64,000 nucleotides of DNA from contig CAYXEN010000005.1 of NCBI GenBank assembly GCA_964464035.1, positions 1 to 64,000 on the forward strand. The letters run 5' to 3'. This DNA is from CAYXEN01 sp964464035. Its GTDB lineage: Bacteria; Krumholzibacteriota; Krumholzibacteriia; WVZY01. Under the pieces are notes generated by a model. That model was not told the DNA's origin, made no database searches, and was given only the letters and a program-made list of their open reading frames with translations. This document shows positions 34,413 to 43,246 of the stretch, piece after piece; position 1 is the stretch's first letter, and each line of letters begins with the position of its first letter. Made by a program: the position numbers and the translations under genes.

Positions 34413-36660
34413 TCTTCTCCCCTTCTTCCTTCTCCTGGCCGGGATAGGCGACCCGCTTGTGGTAGATCCCCGTGAGAAGGGATATGAATTTCTCCTTGAT
34501 CTTCGCCAGCTCGTTGAGCGTGAGGCCGCTCTCGTCGAGTTGCCCCTCCTGGGCCCTGGCATCGATGAGCTTCTCCACCATGTTGCGGATGTGGGCCGCC
34601 GTGGGAGCCTTGAGCGACCGGCAGGCCGCCTCTACCGTATCCGCCAGCATCAGGATCGCGCTCTCCTTGCTTCTCGGCTTCGGGCCGGGATAACGGAAGT
34701 CGTCGCGGTTGACGCTGGAGTGCGAATCGGTCTCCAGGGCTTTCTGGTAGAAATAGGCCATCACCGTGGTTCCGTGATGCTCGCGAATGGCGTCGATCAC
34801 GATGTCGGGCAACTTTTCCTCGCGCGCCAGCTCCACGCCGTCCTTGACGTGGGCGAGAAGGATCAGACTGCTCATCTTGGGAGTGATCTTCTCGTGCTTG
34901 TTGAAGTCGGAATCCTGGTTCTCCGCGTAATACTCCGGCTTGAATATCTTGCCGATGTCGTGATAATACGCCATCACCCTCGTCTTCAACGGATCCGCCC
35001 CCACCTCCTGGGCGACCGAGTCCACGATATTGCCTATCAGCATCGAGTGATGGTACGTGCCGTGCGCTTCCATGTTGAGCCTTTTCAAGATGGGCTTGTT
35101 GAGATCCGTGAGTTCGAGCAGCGTGAACCTCGTCGTGAGATTGAAGATGTTCTCGAAAATCGGAAGAAGGAACATCACGCTCACGCTGGAGAAGAAAGCG
35201 ACGGCTATCCCCCAGAAACAATCGCCGTAGAGGACCTGCATTTTCTCGGCCTGGCCGAGCTCGACTCCGAATATGCCCAACACGTAAGCCAGCGACATGT
35301 AAAGGAACACCTTGTAGAAGTGACTGCGGGCCTGGAGGCTCTTCAGCGCCAGCGCGCCGACCGTACCCGCGGCCAGGGAGACGAACCCGATGTTGTAGTG
35401 AAAATCGGTGAGAAGCGGTATCAGGATGCTCGCCATCACCGTGGCGACCGCTCCCAGCCTGAAATTGAACAAAGCGGTGAGCATCAGGGATACGAAGGCC
35501 ACGGGCACGAGGTAGGGATTCAAGTGGAAGCGAACCACCGCCACCAGAAAGAGCAAGTACGCGACCATGACCATGAAGACGGCCGACAGCCTGAACAAGT
35601 CGTTGTAGAGCTTGCGGTGATAGGAAGCCAAGTACCCGCCGAAGAGCAGAAGGAATATGGCCAGTCGGAGGAATTCACCCACGTACATCTGGACCAGCGT
35701 GAAGGGCGAGCGCTTGGTTATCTTGCTCGCTCGCGCTTTCTCCAGGGATTTGAGGACGTTCTCCTGCTCCTTGGTGACCTTGTCGTGCTTGGCGATGATC
35801 CTCTGGTTCTTGGAGACGGTGTAGAATTTCCTCACCTCGCCCATCGCCTTGTTCCGCCGCTTCTGGGTCTCCTCCACGTTCAGAATGAGGTTGGGATATA
35901 CGTTGGCGCGGACCAGCTCGAAGAAAACCTGAGCCTTGTTGCGGTTCTTCTTGAACAGGGACAAGGATTTCTCGCGGATCATGCGATCCACTCTCCCCTG
36001 GTCGGTGATGTCGCGGACCTCCACTCTCTTTTCCTTGTCGCCGTCCAACACGACTATCACCGATTGATCGGCCCGGCGGATGGGGCCGGAATTGTCGATC
36101 AAGCCGTTGGCGAGAAGCTGTTTCTGGTATCTCCGCGCCGCCCTGCTGATCTCCTTGAGAACGGATTTCGAAAGAAGGATTTTCGCCGTGCTTCTCGGCA
36201 AGTAGGGCAAGAGCGTGGCTATCTTGTCGAGTTTCGCTTCCTTGGTCAGTGTGTCCGTGCTCGCCAGGTCCGCAAGACTCTCCAGCGTGCTCTCCAGTCC
36301 CTTGGCCAACTCTTCCTCGATCTTCCTGTCCCTGACATAGACGGGAGGCACGGCGACGGCCGCCTGGGCCTTGGCGAACTCGAGTTCCTCCGGCGACAAC
36401 GCGACATCGAAATCGAATGGTGCTATTATCTCGCGGTCGGCGATCTCTCCCGCCTTGAAGATCACTTCCTTGCTCTGCCTCGCAGGCGGCAGAAGGACTA
36501 TCGCAACGAGTATGAAAACGCCGCCGAGAATCACCCGGGGCAACATGCTTCGATAGAAGTCGCTCTTCGTCTTCGAGTGATGGTTGGCGTATTTCTCGAC
36601 CCGTTCGTTCCGCGAAACCTTTTTGCGACGCCTGAACATCTTGGAAAAGGGAAGTTTCAT
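34363..36660 (-). CDS. 7TM-HD (PgpH/YqfF-like) membrane phosphodiesterase
   Basis: A 765-residue membrane enzyme. An N-terminal helix (VILGGVFILVAIVLLPPA) precedes a 7TMR-HDED extracellular region (about residues 60-330). Seven helices follow (for example FLLLFGGYLASYHRKLY, VMVAYLLFLVAVV) and then a cytosolic HD domain with HSMLIGNIVDSVA, the metal pair YYHDIGK and EHHGTT, ending about residue 730. PgpH/YqfF proteins hydrolyse cyclic di-AMP, so this is a likely c-di-AMP phosphodiesterase. It lies 2 nt downstream of phoH and overlaps ybeY by 50 nt. A CdaR-like partner of c-di-AMP synthesis is encoded further on, but no cyclase is in the window. Confidence 0.9.
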   Translation of the reverse strand: MKLPFSKMFRRRKKVSRNERVEKYANHHSKTKSDFYRSMLPRVILGGVFILVAIVLLPPARQSKEVIFKAGEIADREIIAPFDFDVALSPEELEFAKAQAAVAVPPVYVRDRKIEEELAKGLESTLESLADLASTDTLTKEAKLDKIATLLPYLPRSTAKILLSKSVLKEISRAARRYQKQLLANGLIDNSGPIRRADQSVIVVLDGDKEKRVEVRDITDQGRVDRMIREKSLSLFKKNRNKAQVFFELVRANVYPNLILNVEETQKRRNKAMGEVRKFYTVSKNQRIIAKHDKVTKEQENVLKSLEKARASKITKRSPFTLVQMYVGEFLRLAIFLLLFGGYLASYHRKLYNDLFRLSAVFMVMVAYLLFLVAVVRFHLNPYLVPVAFVSLMLTALFNFRLGAVATVMASILIPLLTDFHYNIGFVSLAAGTVGALALKSLQARSHFYKVFLYMSLAYVLGIFGVELGQAEKMQVLYGDCFWGIAVAFFSSVSVMFLLPIFENIFNLTTRFTLLELTDLNKPILKRLNMEAHGTYHHSMLIGNIVDSVAQEVGADPLKTRVMAYYHDIGKIFKPEYYAENQDSDFNKHEKITPKMSSLILLAHVKDGVELAREEKLPDIVIDAIREHHGTTVMAYFYQKALETDSHSSVNRDDFRYPGPKPRSKESAILMLADTVEAACRSLKAPTAAHIRNMVEKLIDARAQEGQLDESGLTLNELAKIKEKFISLLTGIYHKRVAYPGQEKEEGEKNAIVAKPLGEKHRVAE

Positions 36661-36662
36661 GA

Positions 36663-37634
36663 TTACTTGTGATTCTCCTTGTCACCGTCTCGCGCGAAGG
36701 CGTCGATTATCTCCTGGACCAGTTCGTGCCGCACCACGTCCTCCAGGCCGAGGGTCACGAACTTTATGCCTTCCACGCCGGACAGGATGCGTCTTGCGGC
36801 CACCAGGCCGGACCGCGACGGAGGATCGAGATCGATCTGGGTGATGTCACCGTTCACTATCGCCTTCGCGTTGCCGCCCAGCCGGGTCAGGAACATCTTC
36901 ATCTGCATCGAGGTCGTGTTCTGGGCCTCGTCGAGGATCACGTAGGCGTTGTTCAGGGTCCTTCCCCGCATGTACGCCAGCGGAGCCACCTCGATCGTTC
37001 CGTTCTCCTGGTATCTCGTGGTCTTCTCCTGGCCGAGCAATTCATAGAGTGCATCGATGATCGGCCTCACGTAAGGGTCGAGCTTCGCCTGGAAATCCCC
37101 GGGGAGGAAGCCCAGGCTTTCGCCCGCCTCGACGACGGGCCTGGCCATGATGATCCGCTCGATCTCCCTCCTCTTGAGAGCCGCCACGGCGCTGGCGACT
37201 GCAAGAAAAGTCTTGCCGGTGCCGGCCGGACCTATCGCGATCACGATGTCGTAATCCGCGATCGCCCGGACGTATTCCCGTTGATTGAGCGAACGAGGTT
37301 TGATCTCAGTCCCGCGCTTGGAAACGCATATCACCTCGTCCTCCAATTCCTCCAACCTCTCCCCACGGCCGCTGTGATTGAGTAGATAGCGAATGTCTCT
37401 CTCCGTCACGGCCTTTCCCTTTTCCGCCATCGCGAACAATTCTTCGAAGAAGCCGGTCAGTTGTTCGATCTCTTCCTCGCTCCCCCGGAGAATCACCTTG
37501 TCTCCCCTCACAACCACCGCATCCGGAAACATTTTTTCAACTATTAGCAGATTCCTCTCCCGCTGACCAAACAATTTAAGAGGGTCGAGCCCTCCGGTCG
37601 AGAGCACCCTCTTCTTTCTCTTCAAACTTTTCAC
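36663..37634 (-). CDS. phoH: PhoH-like ATPase
   Basis: A 323-residue protein of the PhoH/YbeZ family. The Walker A motif is IAIGPAGTGKTFLAVASAV and Walker B appears in TLNNAYVILDEAQNTTSMQMKMFLTRLG, followed by AIVNGDITQIDLDP. The N-terminal KH-like part (LLIVEKMFPDAVVVRGDKVILRG) is normal for the family, which has nucleotide binding and helicase-like features and is linked to RNA metabolism. It heads the operon phoH-7TM-HD-ybeY-corC, as in many bacteria. Start is GTG at 37634 with GGAGG only 1 nt upstream, or TTG at 37625 with better spacing; the choice changes only three residues. Confidence 0.93.
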   Translation of the reverse strand: MKSLKRKKRVLSTGGLDPLKLFGQRERNLLIVEKMFPDAVVVRGDKVILRGSEEEIEQLTGFFEELFAMAEKGKAVTERDIRYLLNHSGRGERLEELEDEVICVSKRGTEIKPRSLNQREYVRAIADYDIVIAIGPAGTGKTFLAVASAVAALKRREIERIIMARPVVEAGESLGFLPGDFQAKLDPYVRPIIDALYELLGQEKTTRYQENGTIEVAPLAYMRGRTLNNAYVILDEAQNTTSMQMKMFLTRLGGNAKAIVNGDITQIDLDPPSRSGLVAARRILSGVEGIKFVTLGLEDVVRHELVQEIIDAFARDGDKENHK

Positions 37635-37818
37635 ACCTCCCGGCGTGCCGCCGGCCGGAACTCCTGCTCCAGGCTTCGGCCCCCTAGCACTAAAGGGATT
37701 CCCTCAAGAATCCCTAACAATAACAAACCTCAAGACTTAGATGAATGAACCCAAGTCGCGAGGCGTGCTTTTATGGTCGATCATCTTACCATGATCCTCA
37801 CTTGGAAAACCTATACAA

Positions 37819-37847
37819 ATAATAGGCCAAACGGGGGGAACTTGCAA
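37819..37847 (-). promoter_or_regulatory. Sigma-70 promoter of the phoH operon
   Basis: Minus strand TTGCAA, 17 nt, TATTAT. Predicted start is about 37812, giving a leader of about 178 nt before phoH. The -35 box is just downstream of the LysM gene stop. Confidence 0.65.
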
Positions 37848-37853
37848 ATTTTT

Positions 37854-38537
37854 CTAGCGGGGAATCGTGAGAACCTGTTGTGGCACAATAAGATCCGGGT
37901 CCTTGATCTGGTCCTTGTTCGCTTCGAAGATCTTGGTCCACTCCAGGGGGCTGTCGTAAATCTCCCAGTAGCCGGCGATCAGCCAGAGGCATTCGTTCTC
38001 GGCCACGATGTGTGAAGTCGGCCAGTCACGTGGGATTACGAGAACCGTGTCCGGGTAGATATAGTCCGGGTCCTCTATCTTGTCCATGTTGGCCCGGAAG
38101 ATCCGCGGCCACTTCACGGGATCGGAATATATGCTGTCGTAGCCCGCAATCGTCCAGAGGCATTCTCCCGGTCTTATCGTCCACTGCTTGGGCAGCGCTT
38201 CGAGTTCCGCTATCTGGGTCTTCAGGGTTCTGATGTCGGAATCAAGCTTGAGAAGCTGGGATTCGATGGGACCCAGTTCCTTCTTGAGCTTCTCGGCGTG
38301 TTCCTCGGTCGCCTTGAGCTCGGATTCCTTGTCGCGGGCGGTCTTCTTGAGCAGCGCCAGTTCCTTGGCCAGGGCATCGCAGTACGCTTCTTTTTGGGCT
38401 TTGGACAGTTCTTCGTACTCGTCCTCGGAATAATACTCGCCGGCTGAAACATTGACCTTGAGACCTTTGGAGCCGCTGCAGCCGAGTCCCCAGAGAAGCA
38501 ACGTCGTCAATCCAACGAAAGCGAAAACCCGTTTCAT
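37854..38537 (-). CDS. Lipoprotein with coiled coil and two LysM-like domains
   Basis: A 227-residue protein. The start is ATG 38537, with AAGGAG 11 nt upstream; a GTG at 38549 is possible but its ribosome site would be too close. After a lipoprotein signal (LLLWGLGC) comes a coiled coil (about residues 45-115: AKELALLKKTARDKESELKATEEHAEKLKKELG) and two LysM-like modules with clear internal repeats: WTIRPGECLWTIAGYDSIYSDPVKWPRIFRAN and HIVAENECLWLIAGYWEIYDSPLEWTKIFEAN, each ending in a TVLVIPR or QVLTIPR type tail. Such lipoproteins bind peptidoglycan, and this one may tether the outer membrane to the wall. It follows a small coiled-coil lipoprotein gene by 8 nt. Confidence 0.85.
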   Translation of the reverse strand: MKRVFAFVGLTTLLLWGLGCSGSKGLKVNVSAGEYYSEDEYEELSKAQKEAYCDALAKELALLKKTARDKESELKATEEHAEKLKKELGPIESQLLKLDSDIRTLKTQIAELEALPKQWTIRPGECLWTIAGYDSIYSDPVKWPRIFRANMDKIEDPDYIYPDTVLVIPRDWPTSHIVAENECLWLIAGYWEIYDSPLEWTKIFEANKDQIKDPDLIVPQQVLTIPR

Positions 38538-38545
38538 CTGCTCAT

Positions 38546-38842
38546 TCACTCCTTCTTCTTTTCGTCTCTGCCGCTCCCCTTCTTGAGCTCATCGAGCTTC
38601 TTGCGGAGCTTCGCCGGCACATCTTTCTTCTTTTCGAATTCCTTCTTCTTTGCCGCGAGCCTGGTTTCCAGTTTCTTGGCCCTCTTGCGGGCTTCCTCGA
38701 GGTTCTTGTCGAGGTCCTTCGTGTCCGCACGCGTCTCCTCTATTTCGATGGGGCTTACCGTGCACGGCGGAGCTGAGCTGCATCCGGCCGCCAGCGGCGC
38801 GAGGAAAGAGAACAATATCAATAACGTCATCTTAGAGCGCAC
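38546..38842 (-). CDS. Small coiled-coil lipoprotein
   Basis: A 98-residue protein starting at GTG 38842, with AGGAGG nine bases upstream (a TTG at 38851 overlaps the ribosome site). The lipoprotein signal is LILFSFLAPLAAGC. The mature part is a highly charged coiled coil (DLDKNLEEARKRAKKLETRLAAKKKEFEKKKD) with a basic end. It resembles Lpp-like or tandem small lipoproteins that space outer membrane and wall, but I recognise no family. It is co-transcribed with the LysM lipoprotein gene. Confidence 0.72.
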   Translation of the reverse strand: MRSKMTLLILFSFLAPLAAGCSSAPPCTVSPIEIEETRADTKDLDKNLEEARKRAKKLETRLAAKKKEFEKKKDVPAKLRKKLDELKKGSGRDEKKKE

Positions 38843-38981
38843 TTCCGGCAACCTCCTTTACAGGCAACAAGGCTACGACTCTCCCGGCGGGGAAAGCGTG
38901 TTTCGATGCTCGGCCCGAGTCGTTCACTCGAGATGCTTTCAGCATATCGTAACCTTTTACATTGAACCGACTTCTCGTCTC

Positions 38982-39008
38982 CGCCTCTAAACACCGACCT
39001 TAGAGGCG
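38982..39008 (-). other. Leader hairpin upstream of the small lipoprotein gene
   Basis: Minus strand CGCCTCTAA, 9 nt, TTAGAGGCG forms a 9-bp perfect stem in the 196-nt leader between the promoter (39054-39082) and the start at 38842. Its role is unknown; it is not followed by a T-run. Confidence 0.5.
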
Positions 39009-39053
39009 CCGGAAATGGAAGCAGAAAAGTCTGTTGTGGGGTTGTTGGACGAT

Positions 39054-39082
39054 AAAATATCAATGTGCCCTGCCAGTGTCAA
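39054..39082 (-). promoter_or_regulatory. Sigma-70 promoter of the lipoprotein pair
   Basis: Minus strand TTGACA, 17 nt, TATTTT. It is just downstream of the aspS stop at 39128, so it separates the lipoprotein pair from the hisS-aspS transcript. Confidence 0.68.
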
Positions 39083-39127
39083 GTCTATTCTCCCCGGAGT
39101 GCCTGCTCCATGCGGGCACGACGCCGG

Positions 39128-40933
39128 TTAATCGTCTTTGCGCCGCACGAGCTCGATGTGAAGTTCCTCGAGCTGCTCCGGGTCGACGGGCGACGGCGCG
39201 TCGTCCATGAGAGAAGTGGCTTTCTGGGTCTTGGGAAAAGCTATGACGTCTCTTATCGAAGAGCAACCGGCGAGAATCATCAGAATCCTGTCCAGGCCGG
39301 GAGCGATTCCCCCGTGCGGCGGGGCCCCGTACTCGAGTGCGTCGAGGAGAAAACCGAAACGTCTCGCGGCATCCTCCTTGGTTATCCCTGCTATGCTCAT
39401 CACCTTCTCCTGGAGGCTTCGGTTGTGTATCCTGATGCTCCCCGAAGCAAGCTCGACCCCGTTGCACACGAGATCGTAGAGGTTGGCCCGCACCGCCAGC
39501 GGATCCTTGTCGAGCAACTCCATGTCTTCTTCCTTGGGCATGGAGAAGAAGTGGTGGGAGGGTGAATAACACTGTTTCTCCTCGTCCCACTCGAAGAGGG
39601 GAAAATCGTTGACCCACAGGAAATCGAAACGCGACTCGTCGGCGAGTCCCATGAGTTCGCCCACCTCGAGCCTCAGCTTGCCTAGTATGATCGGGACCTC
39701 CTTGGCGTCGCCGGCAACGGCCAGGATGAGGTCACCACGCCCCGCGTTCAACAAGCCGACGAGCTCCTCCTGAACGCCCGCGGGGATGAACCTCGCCGCG
39801 GGCCCCTTGAGACCGCCCTCCTGGACCTTCATGTGGATCAAGCCGCCGGCCCCGGCGGCCGTCGCGGTCGCTTCAAGATCCTTTATCTCCCGGTTGGAGA
39901 GACGTGCTCCGTCCGGCACCGAGAATCCACGCACGCACCCGCCCTCGGCCAGGATCTTCCTGGCGATGCCGAATTCGGACCGGGAGAAGCAATCGCCGAG
40001 ATCCTCGAGTTCCATCCCGAGCCTCGTGTCCGGCTTGTCGGTGCCGTAGCGTTTCATCGCTTCGTCGTACGAAATCACTGGAAAGGGCGTCTTCAATTCG
40101 ATGCCTCTGCCCGCGCGGAAAATTTCTTTCATGAGCTCTTCGCCCAGGGCGAAGACTTCCCCCTGGGTGACGAAACTCATCTCGATGTCTATCTGCGTGT
40201 GTTCCGGCTGCCGATCAGCCCTGAGATCCTCGTCCCGGAGGCATCTCGCCATCTGGAAATAACGATCGAATCCGGCGACCATCAGGATCTGCTTGTAGAG
40301 CTGCGGGCTCTGGGGAAGCGCGTAGAAACACCCGGGATGGAGGCGGCTGGGAACGAGGTAGTCCCTGGCGCCCTCGGGCGTGCATCTCACCAGCAGCGGC
40401 GTCTCTATCTCCATGAAGCCGCGGCTGTCGAGAAAGTTCCTTATGGCCAGCACAACCTTGTGGCGCAGGATGAGGTTCTCCTTGAGCGGTCGGCGTCTGA
40501 GGTCCAGGTAGCGGTACTTGAGCCTGAGGTCCTCGTTGGCCTTGACTTCATCGGTGATGGTGAAGGGAGGCACCTTGGAGCGGTTCAGCACAACCAGGAG
40601 GTCGAGAGCGACCTCGATGGCGCCGGAGGGAGAATGATCCCGGGCCATGTCGGGCGGTCGCTTGCGCACGATCCCCTTGCATGCGATCACGTCCTCCATG
40701 CGCAGGCTCCTGCTCAAGGCGTCGAGTTCCTCGTCCTTGCCGGGATCGACGATGAGTTGGACGTCACCGGAGCGATCGCGCAGGTTTATGAAACGCAATC
40801 CTCCGAGATCTCTCATCCTCGCCACCCAACCCATCAAACGTACCTCTTTTCCTTCGTCTTGCTCGCCGAGCTCGGCGCAAACGTGCGTTCGCGAAAAAGG
40901 GAGGTGATACATCTCTTTTTTCAATCTGTTCAT
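39128..40933 (-). CDS. aspS: Aspartyl-tRNA synthetase
   Basis: A 601-residue class II synthetase of bacterial type; start at ATG 40933, whose ATGA overlaps the hisS stop. The anticodon-binding OB fold includes VRLMGWVARMRDLGGLRFINLRDRSGDVQLIVDP. The catalytic core has KYRYLDLRRRPLKENLILRHKVVLAIRNFLDSRGFMEIETPLLVRCTPEGARDYLVPSRL, the bacterial GAD insertion (residues 280-420), and class II motif 3 GGIAPGLDRILMILAG. Whether it is discriminating or charges both tRNA-Asp and tRNA-Asn is not decided here; no gatCAB genes are in the window. A long in-frame 5' extension is antisense-like noise and is ignored. Confidence 0.96.
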   Translation of the reverse strand: MNRLKKEMYHLPFSRTHVCAELGEQDEGKEVRLMGWVARMRDLGGLRFINLRDRSGDVQLIVDPGKDEELDALSRSLRMEDVIACKGIVRKRPPDMARDHSPSGAIEVALDLLVVLNRSKVPPFTITDEVKANEDLRLKYRYLDLRRRPLKENLILRHKVVLAIRNFLDSRGFMEIETPLLVRCTPEGARDYLVPSRLHPGCFYALPQSPQLYKQILMVAGFDRYFQMARCLRDEDLRADRQPEHTQIDIEMSFVTQGEVFALGEELMKEIFRAGRGIELKTPFPVISYDEAMKRYGTDKPDTRLGMELEDLGDCFSRSEFGIARKILAEGGCVRGFSVPDGARLSNREIKDLEATATAAGAGGLIHMKVQEGGLKGPAARFIPAGVQEELVGLLNAGRGDLILAVAGDAKEVPIILGKLRLEVGELMGLADESRFDFLWVNDFPLFEWDEEKQCYSPSHHFFSMPKEEDMELLDKDPLAVRANLYDLVCNGVELASGSIRIHNRSLQEKVMSIAGITKEDAARRFGFLLDALEYGAPPHGGIAPGLDRILMILAGCSSIRDVIAFPKTQKATSLMDDAPSPVDPEQLEELHIELVRRKDD

Positions 40934-42192
40934 TCCTTTCCCCCGGAAGCGACTCCGGACGCGTAGGCGCCGAGATCGGCGTCGGGAATCTCCACCTGTT
41001 CCCTGCTCGCCAACTCCTTGCAGCGGACCTTGCCGGGCAGTGAGCTGTCCACGATCACGGCGATGCGCGCCCCGGACCTCTCCGCGCTCTTGAGCTGCCT
41101 CTTGAGGGCCCTCAAGGAGAAATCCACCACCGCTCTGCCGGCTCGCCTGAGTTCCCGCGTGAGCTCGAGCGCCCTGACGGACGCTTCCTCGTCCAGGCAC
41201 ACCACGTAGAAATCGGGACCGCGCTCGGCCTCACGAAGGGCGGCGCTTTCGGGGGGCAGCACGCTCACGATTCTCTCCAGACCGGCGCTGAAACCGACCG
41301 CGGGAGTCGGCGGGCCGCCGCACTCCTCGACGAGATCGTCGTAGCGGCCTCCGCCGCAAAGCGCGTTCTGGGCGCCCAGCGAACCGTGGACGATCTCGAA
41401 AGTCGTCTTCGTGTAATAATCCAACCCGCGGACGAGCTGTTCGTCCCGGTCGAAGGAACGTCCGAGCGATTCGAGTCCCATGGTCACCCTCTCGAAATGG
41501 TCACCGCACTCCCCGCAGAGGTTCGCCGATATGGTGGGGAGCCGCCCCTTGACCTCGATGCATCTCTTGCAATCGAAGACGCGCAGAGGATTGCGCTCCA
41601 TCCGCTCCCTGCAATCTTCGCACAGATCCCCGGTCAACCCCTTCAGCGCTTCGATCAGCTTGCCCCGGTAGGAGGAGCGGCACTTCCGGCAGCCCACGGA
41701 ATTCAATTTGACGACCAGTCCCTCGAATCCCAGCTCCTCCAGGGCGCTCATCACCACGTCGATCACTTCCACGTCCAGCGCCGGGTTCATGCTCCCGATC
41801 GCTTCCAGCCCCACCTGATGGAACTGCCTGTATCTTCCCGCCTGGGGTTTTTCATAGCGGAACATGGGACCGGCGTAATAGAGCCGGACTATGCCGCCGA
41901 TTCGATGCATTCCGTTTTCGAGGTAGGCCCTGACGACCGAGGCGGTGTTCTCGGGCCTGAGCGTTATGCTGCGCCCGCCGCGATCCGTGAAAGTGTACAT
42001 CTCCTTGGTCGTGATGTCGGTATCCTCGCCGACGGCGCGACGAAAGAGATCGGTCCCCTCGAAGATCGGGGTGCGGATCGAACTGTAGCCGTAGTTCTCG
42101 AAAGTCTCGAAGAAAGTCTTCTCGACGTATTGCCACTTGTATACTTCAGGCGGAATGATATCCTGGGTTCCGCGCATGCGCGAATATTTCAT
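40930..42192 (-). CDS. hisS: Histidyl-tRNA synthetase
   Basis: A 420-residue class II synthetase of normal size. Key stretches: SRMRGTQDIIPPEVYKWQYVEKTFFETFENYGYSSIRTPIFEGTDLFRRAVGEDTDITTKEMYTFTDRGGRSITLRPENTASVVRAYLENGMHR, the active-site histidine motifs RGLDYYTKTTFEIVHGSLGAQNALCGGGRYDDLVEECGG and AVGFSAGLERI, and a C-terminal anticodon domain. It overlaps aspS by 4 nt; hisS-aspS pairs are common in bacteria. It follows the VanZ-like gene by 60 nt. Confidence 0.97.
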   Translation of the reverse strand: MKYSRMRGTQDIIPPEVYKWQYVEKTFFETFENYGYSSIRTPIFEGTDLFRRAVGEDTDITTKEMYTFTDRGGRSITLRPENTASVVRAYLENGMHRIGGIVRLYYAGPMFRYEKPQAGRYRQFHQVGLEAIGSMNPALDVEVIDVVMSALEELGFEGLVVKLNSVGCRKCRSSYRGKLIEALKGLTGDLCEDCRERMERNPLRVFDCKRCIEVKGRLPTISANLCGECGDHFERVTMGLESLGRSFDRDEQLVRGLDYYTKTTFEIVHGSLGAQNALCGGGRYDDLVEECGGPPTPAVGFSAGLERIVSVLPPESAALREAERGPDFYVVCLDEEASVRALELTRELRRAGRAVVDFSLRALKRQLKSAERSGARIAVIVDSSLPGKVRCKELASREQVEIPDADLGAYASGVASGGKE

Positions 42193-42252
42193 CGTTCTTT
42201 CCCCTGCTCCAAGGCGACCGCGGCGATGCGCCGCCGTCCACGCTCCCGCCCG

Positions 42253-42648
42253 TCAGTCCGGGACGGCTTTCACCTTTTTCCTTCGGCCGATGGAAGAAAA
42301 AACCGGGATCCCCACGCCTATGGCCACTCCAAGGGCGTCGGCGATCCAATCGAAGACGCTCATCGATCGGCCGGGAGTGTAACTCTGCAATATCTCGTCG
42401 AACGCCCCTACGCTCACTCCGACGGCGAAGAGGAAAACGAAATTGGCCCATTTCACTCTTATCGCATTCCAGCCGATGCTCTTGAAGAGCAGTGCGCCGA
42501 GAATGAAATACTCCAGGAAATGAGCTACCTTGTCTTTGGCCTCGAAATCGGGCCCCGGCGGATGCAGGTTCGGGCGCGAAGATACGAAGAAGATGAGCAA
42601 GACGTAGAGTGCAACCGGAAGAAAACGCAGGCGGCTTCTTGCAGCCAT
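42253..42648 (-). CDS. VanZ-like membrane protein
   Basis: A 131-residue protein with four hydrophobic segments (FLPVALYVLLIFFVSSRP; HFLEYFILGALLFKSIG; FVFLFAVGVSVGAFDEILQSYTPGRSMSVFDWIADALGVAIG). The motif EILQSYTPGRSMSVFDWIADALGV is the VanZ-like signature (DE..Q...PGR....D...N..G). Members are small integral membrane proteins of unclear activity, sometimes linked to teicoplanin resistance or envelope biogenesis; here the setting is translation and PTS-like regulation, so resistance should not be assumed. It lies 62 nt after the EIIA gene and before hisS. Confidence 0.85.
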   Translation of the reverse strand: MAARSRLRFLPVALYVLLIFFVSSRPNLHPPGPDFEAKDKVAHFLEYFILGALLFKSIGWNAIRVKWANFVFLFAVGVSVGAFDEILQSYTPGRSMSVFDWIADALGVAIGVGIPVFSSIGRRKKVKAVPD

Positions 42649-42710
42649 ATTTCACCACTCCGATGATTCATGGTGCTTCGTCACGCGGAACCTGAGACGA
42701 GTCGGACGAT

Positions 42711-43169
42711 TCACTTGTCTCCGTACTTCTTTATTATCGAGTACACTTCTTCCCTGTCGCTGGCCTTGCGGAGCTCTTCCCTGAAGTCCTCGTGGTTGAG
42801 AAGCCTCGACACCTTCGCAAGGAGCTTGATGTGATCCCTCCTGCTTTCCTTGGGACCGAGGATGATGAAGAATAGGTCGACCTTCTTCTCGTCGAGCGCT
42901 TCGAAATCCACGCCTTCGCTGGTTCGGAAGAAGCCGGCCACCAGCCGATCGACGCCGTCCGTGTAGGCGTGGGGAATGGCGACGCCGTGGCCGATCCCGG
43001 TGCTCATCACTTTTTCCCGCTCCAGCAGGTCGGCCATCACGCGATCGAAATCCTGTATCTGGTTCCTCTCATCGAGATTCCGGAGAATCGCTTCGAGCAC
43101 TTCTTCCTTCGCGCCGGACGGAAGATCCAGGACTATGTTGTCTTTGCCGAACAATTCCGAGAGTTTCAT
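42711..43169 (-). CDS. PTS fructose/nitrogen-type EIIA domain protein
   Basis: A 152-residue protein of the PtsN/EIIA-Fru family. It carries the phosphorylation motif HGVAIPHA with His67, after the usual PSGAKEEVLEAILRNL opening and MADLLEREKVMSTGIG. Such proteins regulate potassium, nitrogen or carbon functions via phosphorylation by NPr/EINtr, or are part of a sugar PTS. No EIIB/EIIC or HPr gene lies in the window, which favours a regulatory PtsN-type role. It sits between the PhnD-like and VanZ-like genes. Confidence 0.9.
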   Translation of the reverse strand: MKLSELFGKDNIVLDLPSGAKEEVLEAILRNLDERNQIQDFDRVMADLLEREKVMSTGIGHGVAIPHAYTDGVDRLVAGFFRTSEGVDFEALDEKKVDLFFIILGPKESRRDHIKLLAKVSRLLNHEDFREELRKASDREEVYSIIKKYGDK

Positions 43170-43246
43170 GAGCTTCTTTCCAATAGATTCCCTTGATGCG
43201 ACAAAGCTTCAAGTTATTACCAATTCCCCGCTCAGTCAAGAACATA

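Noticed and set aside
42253..42648. VanZ-like gene as a teicoplanin-resistance determinant
   Set aside because: No van genes accompany it. The VanZ-like family is broad and the neighbours are tRNA synthetase and EIIA genes.
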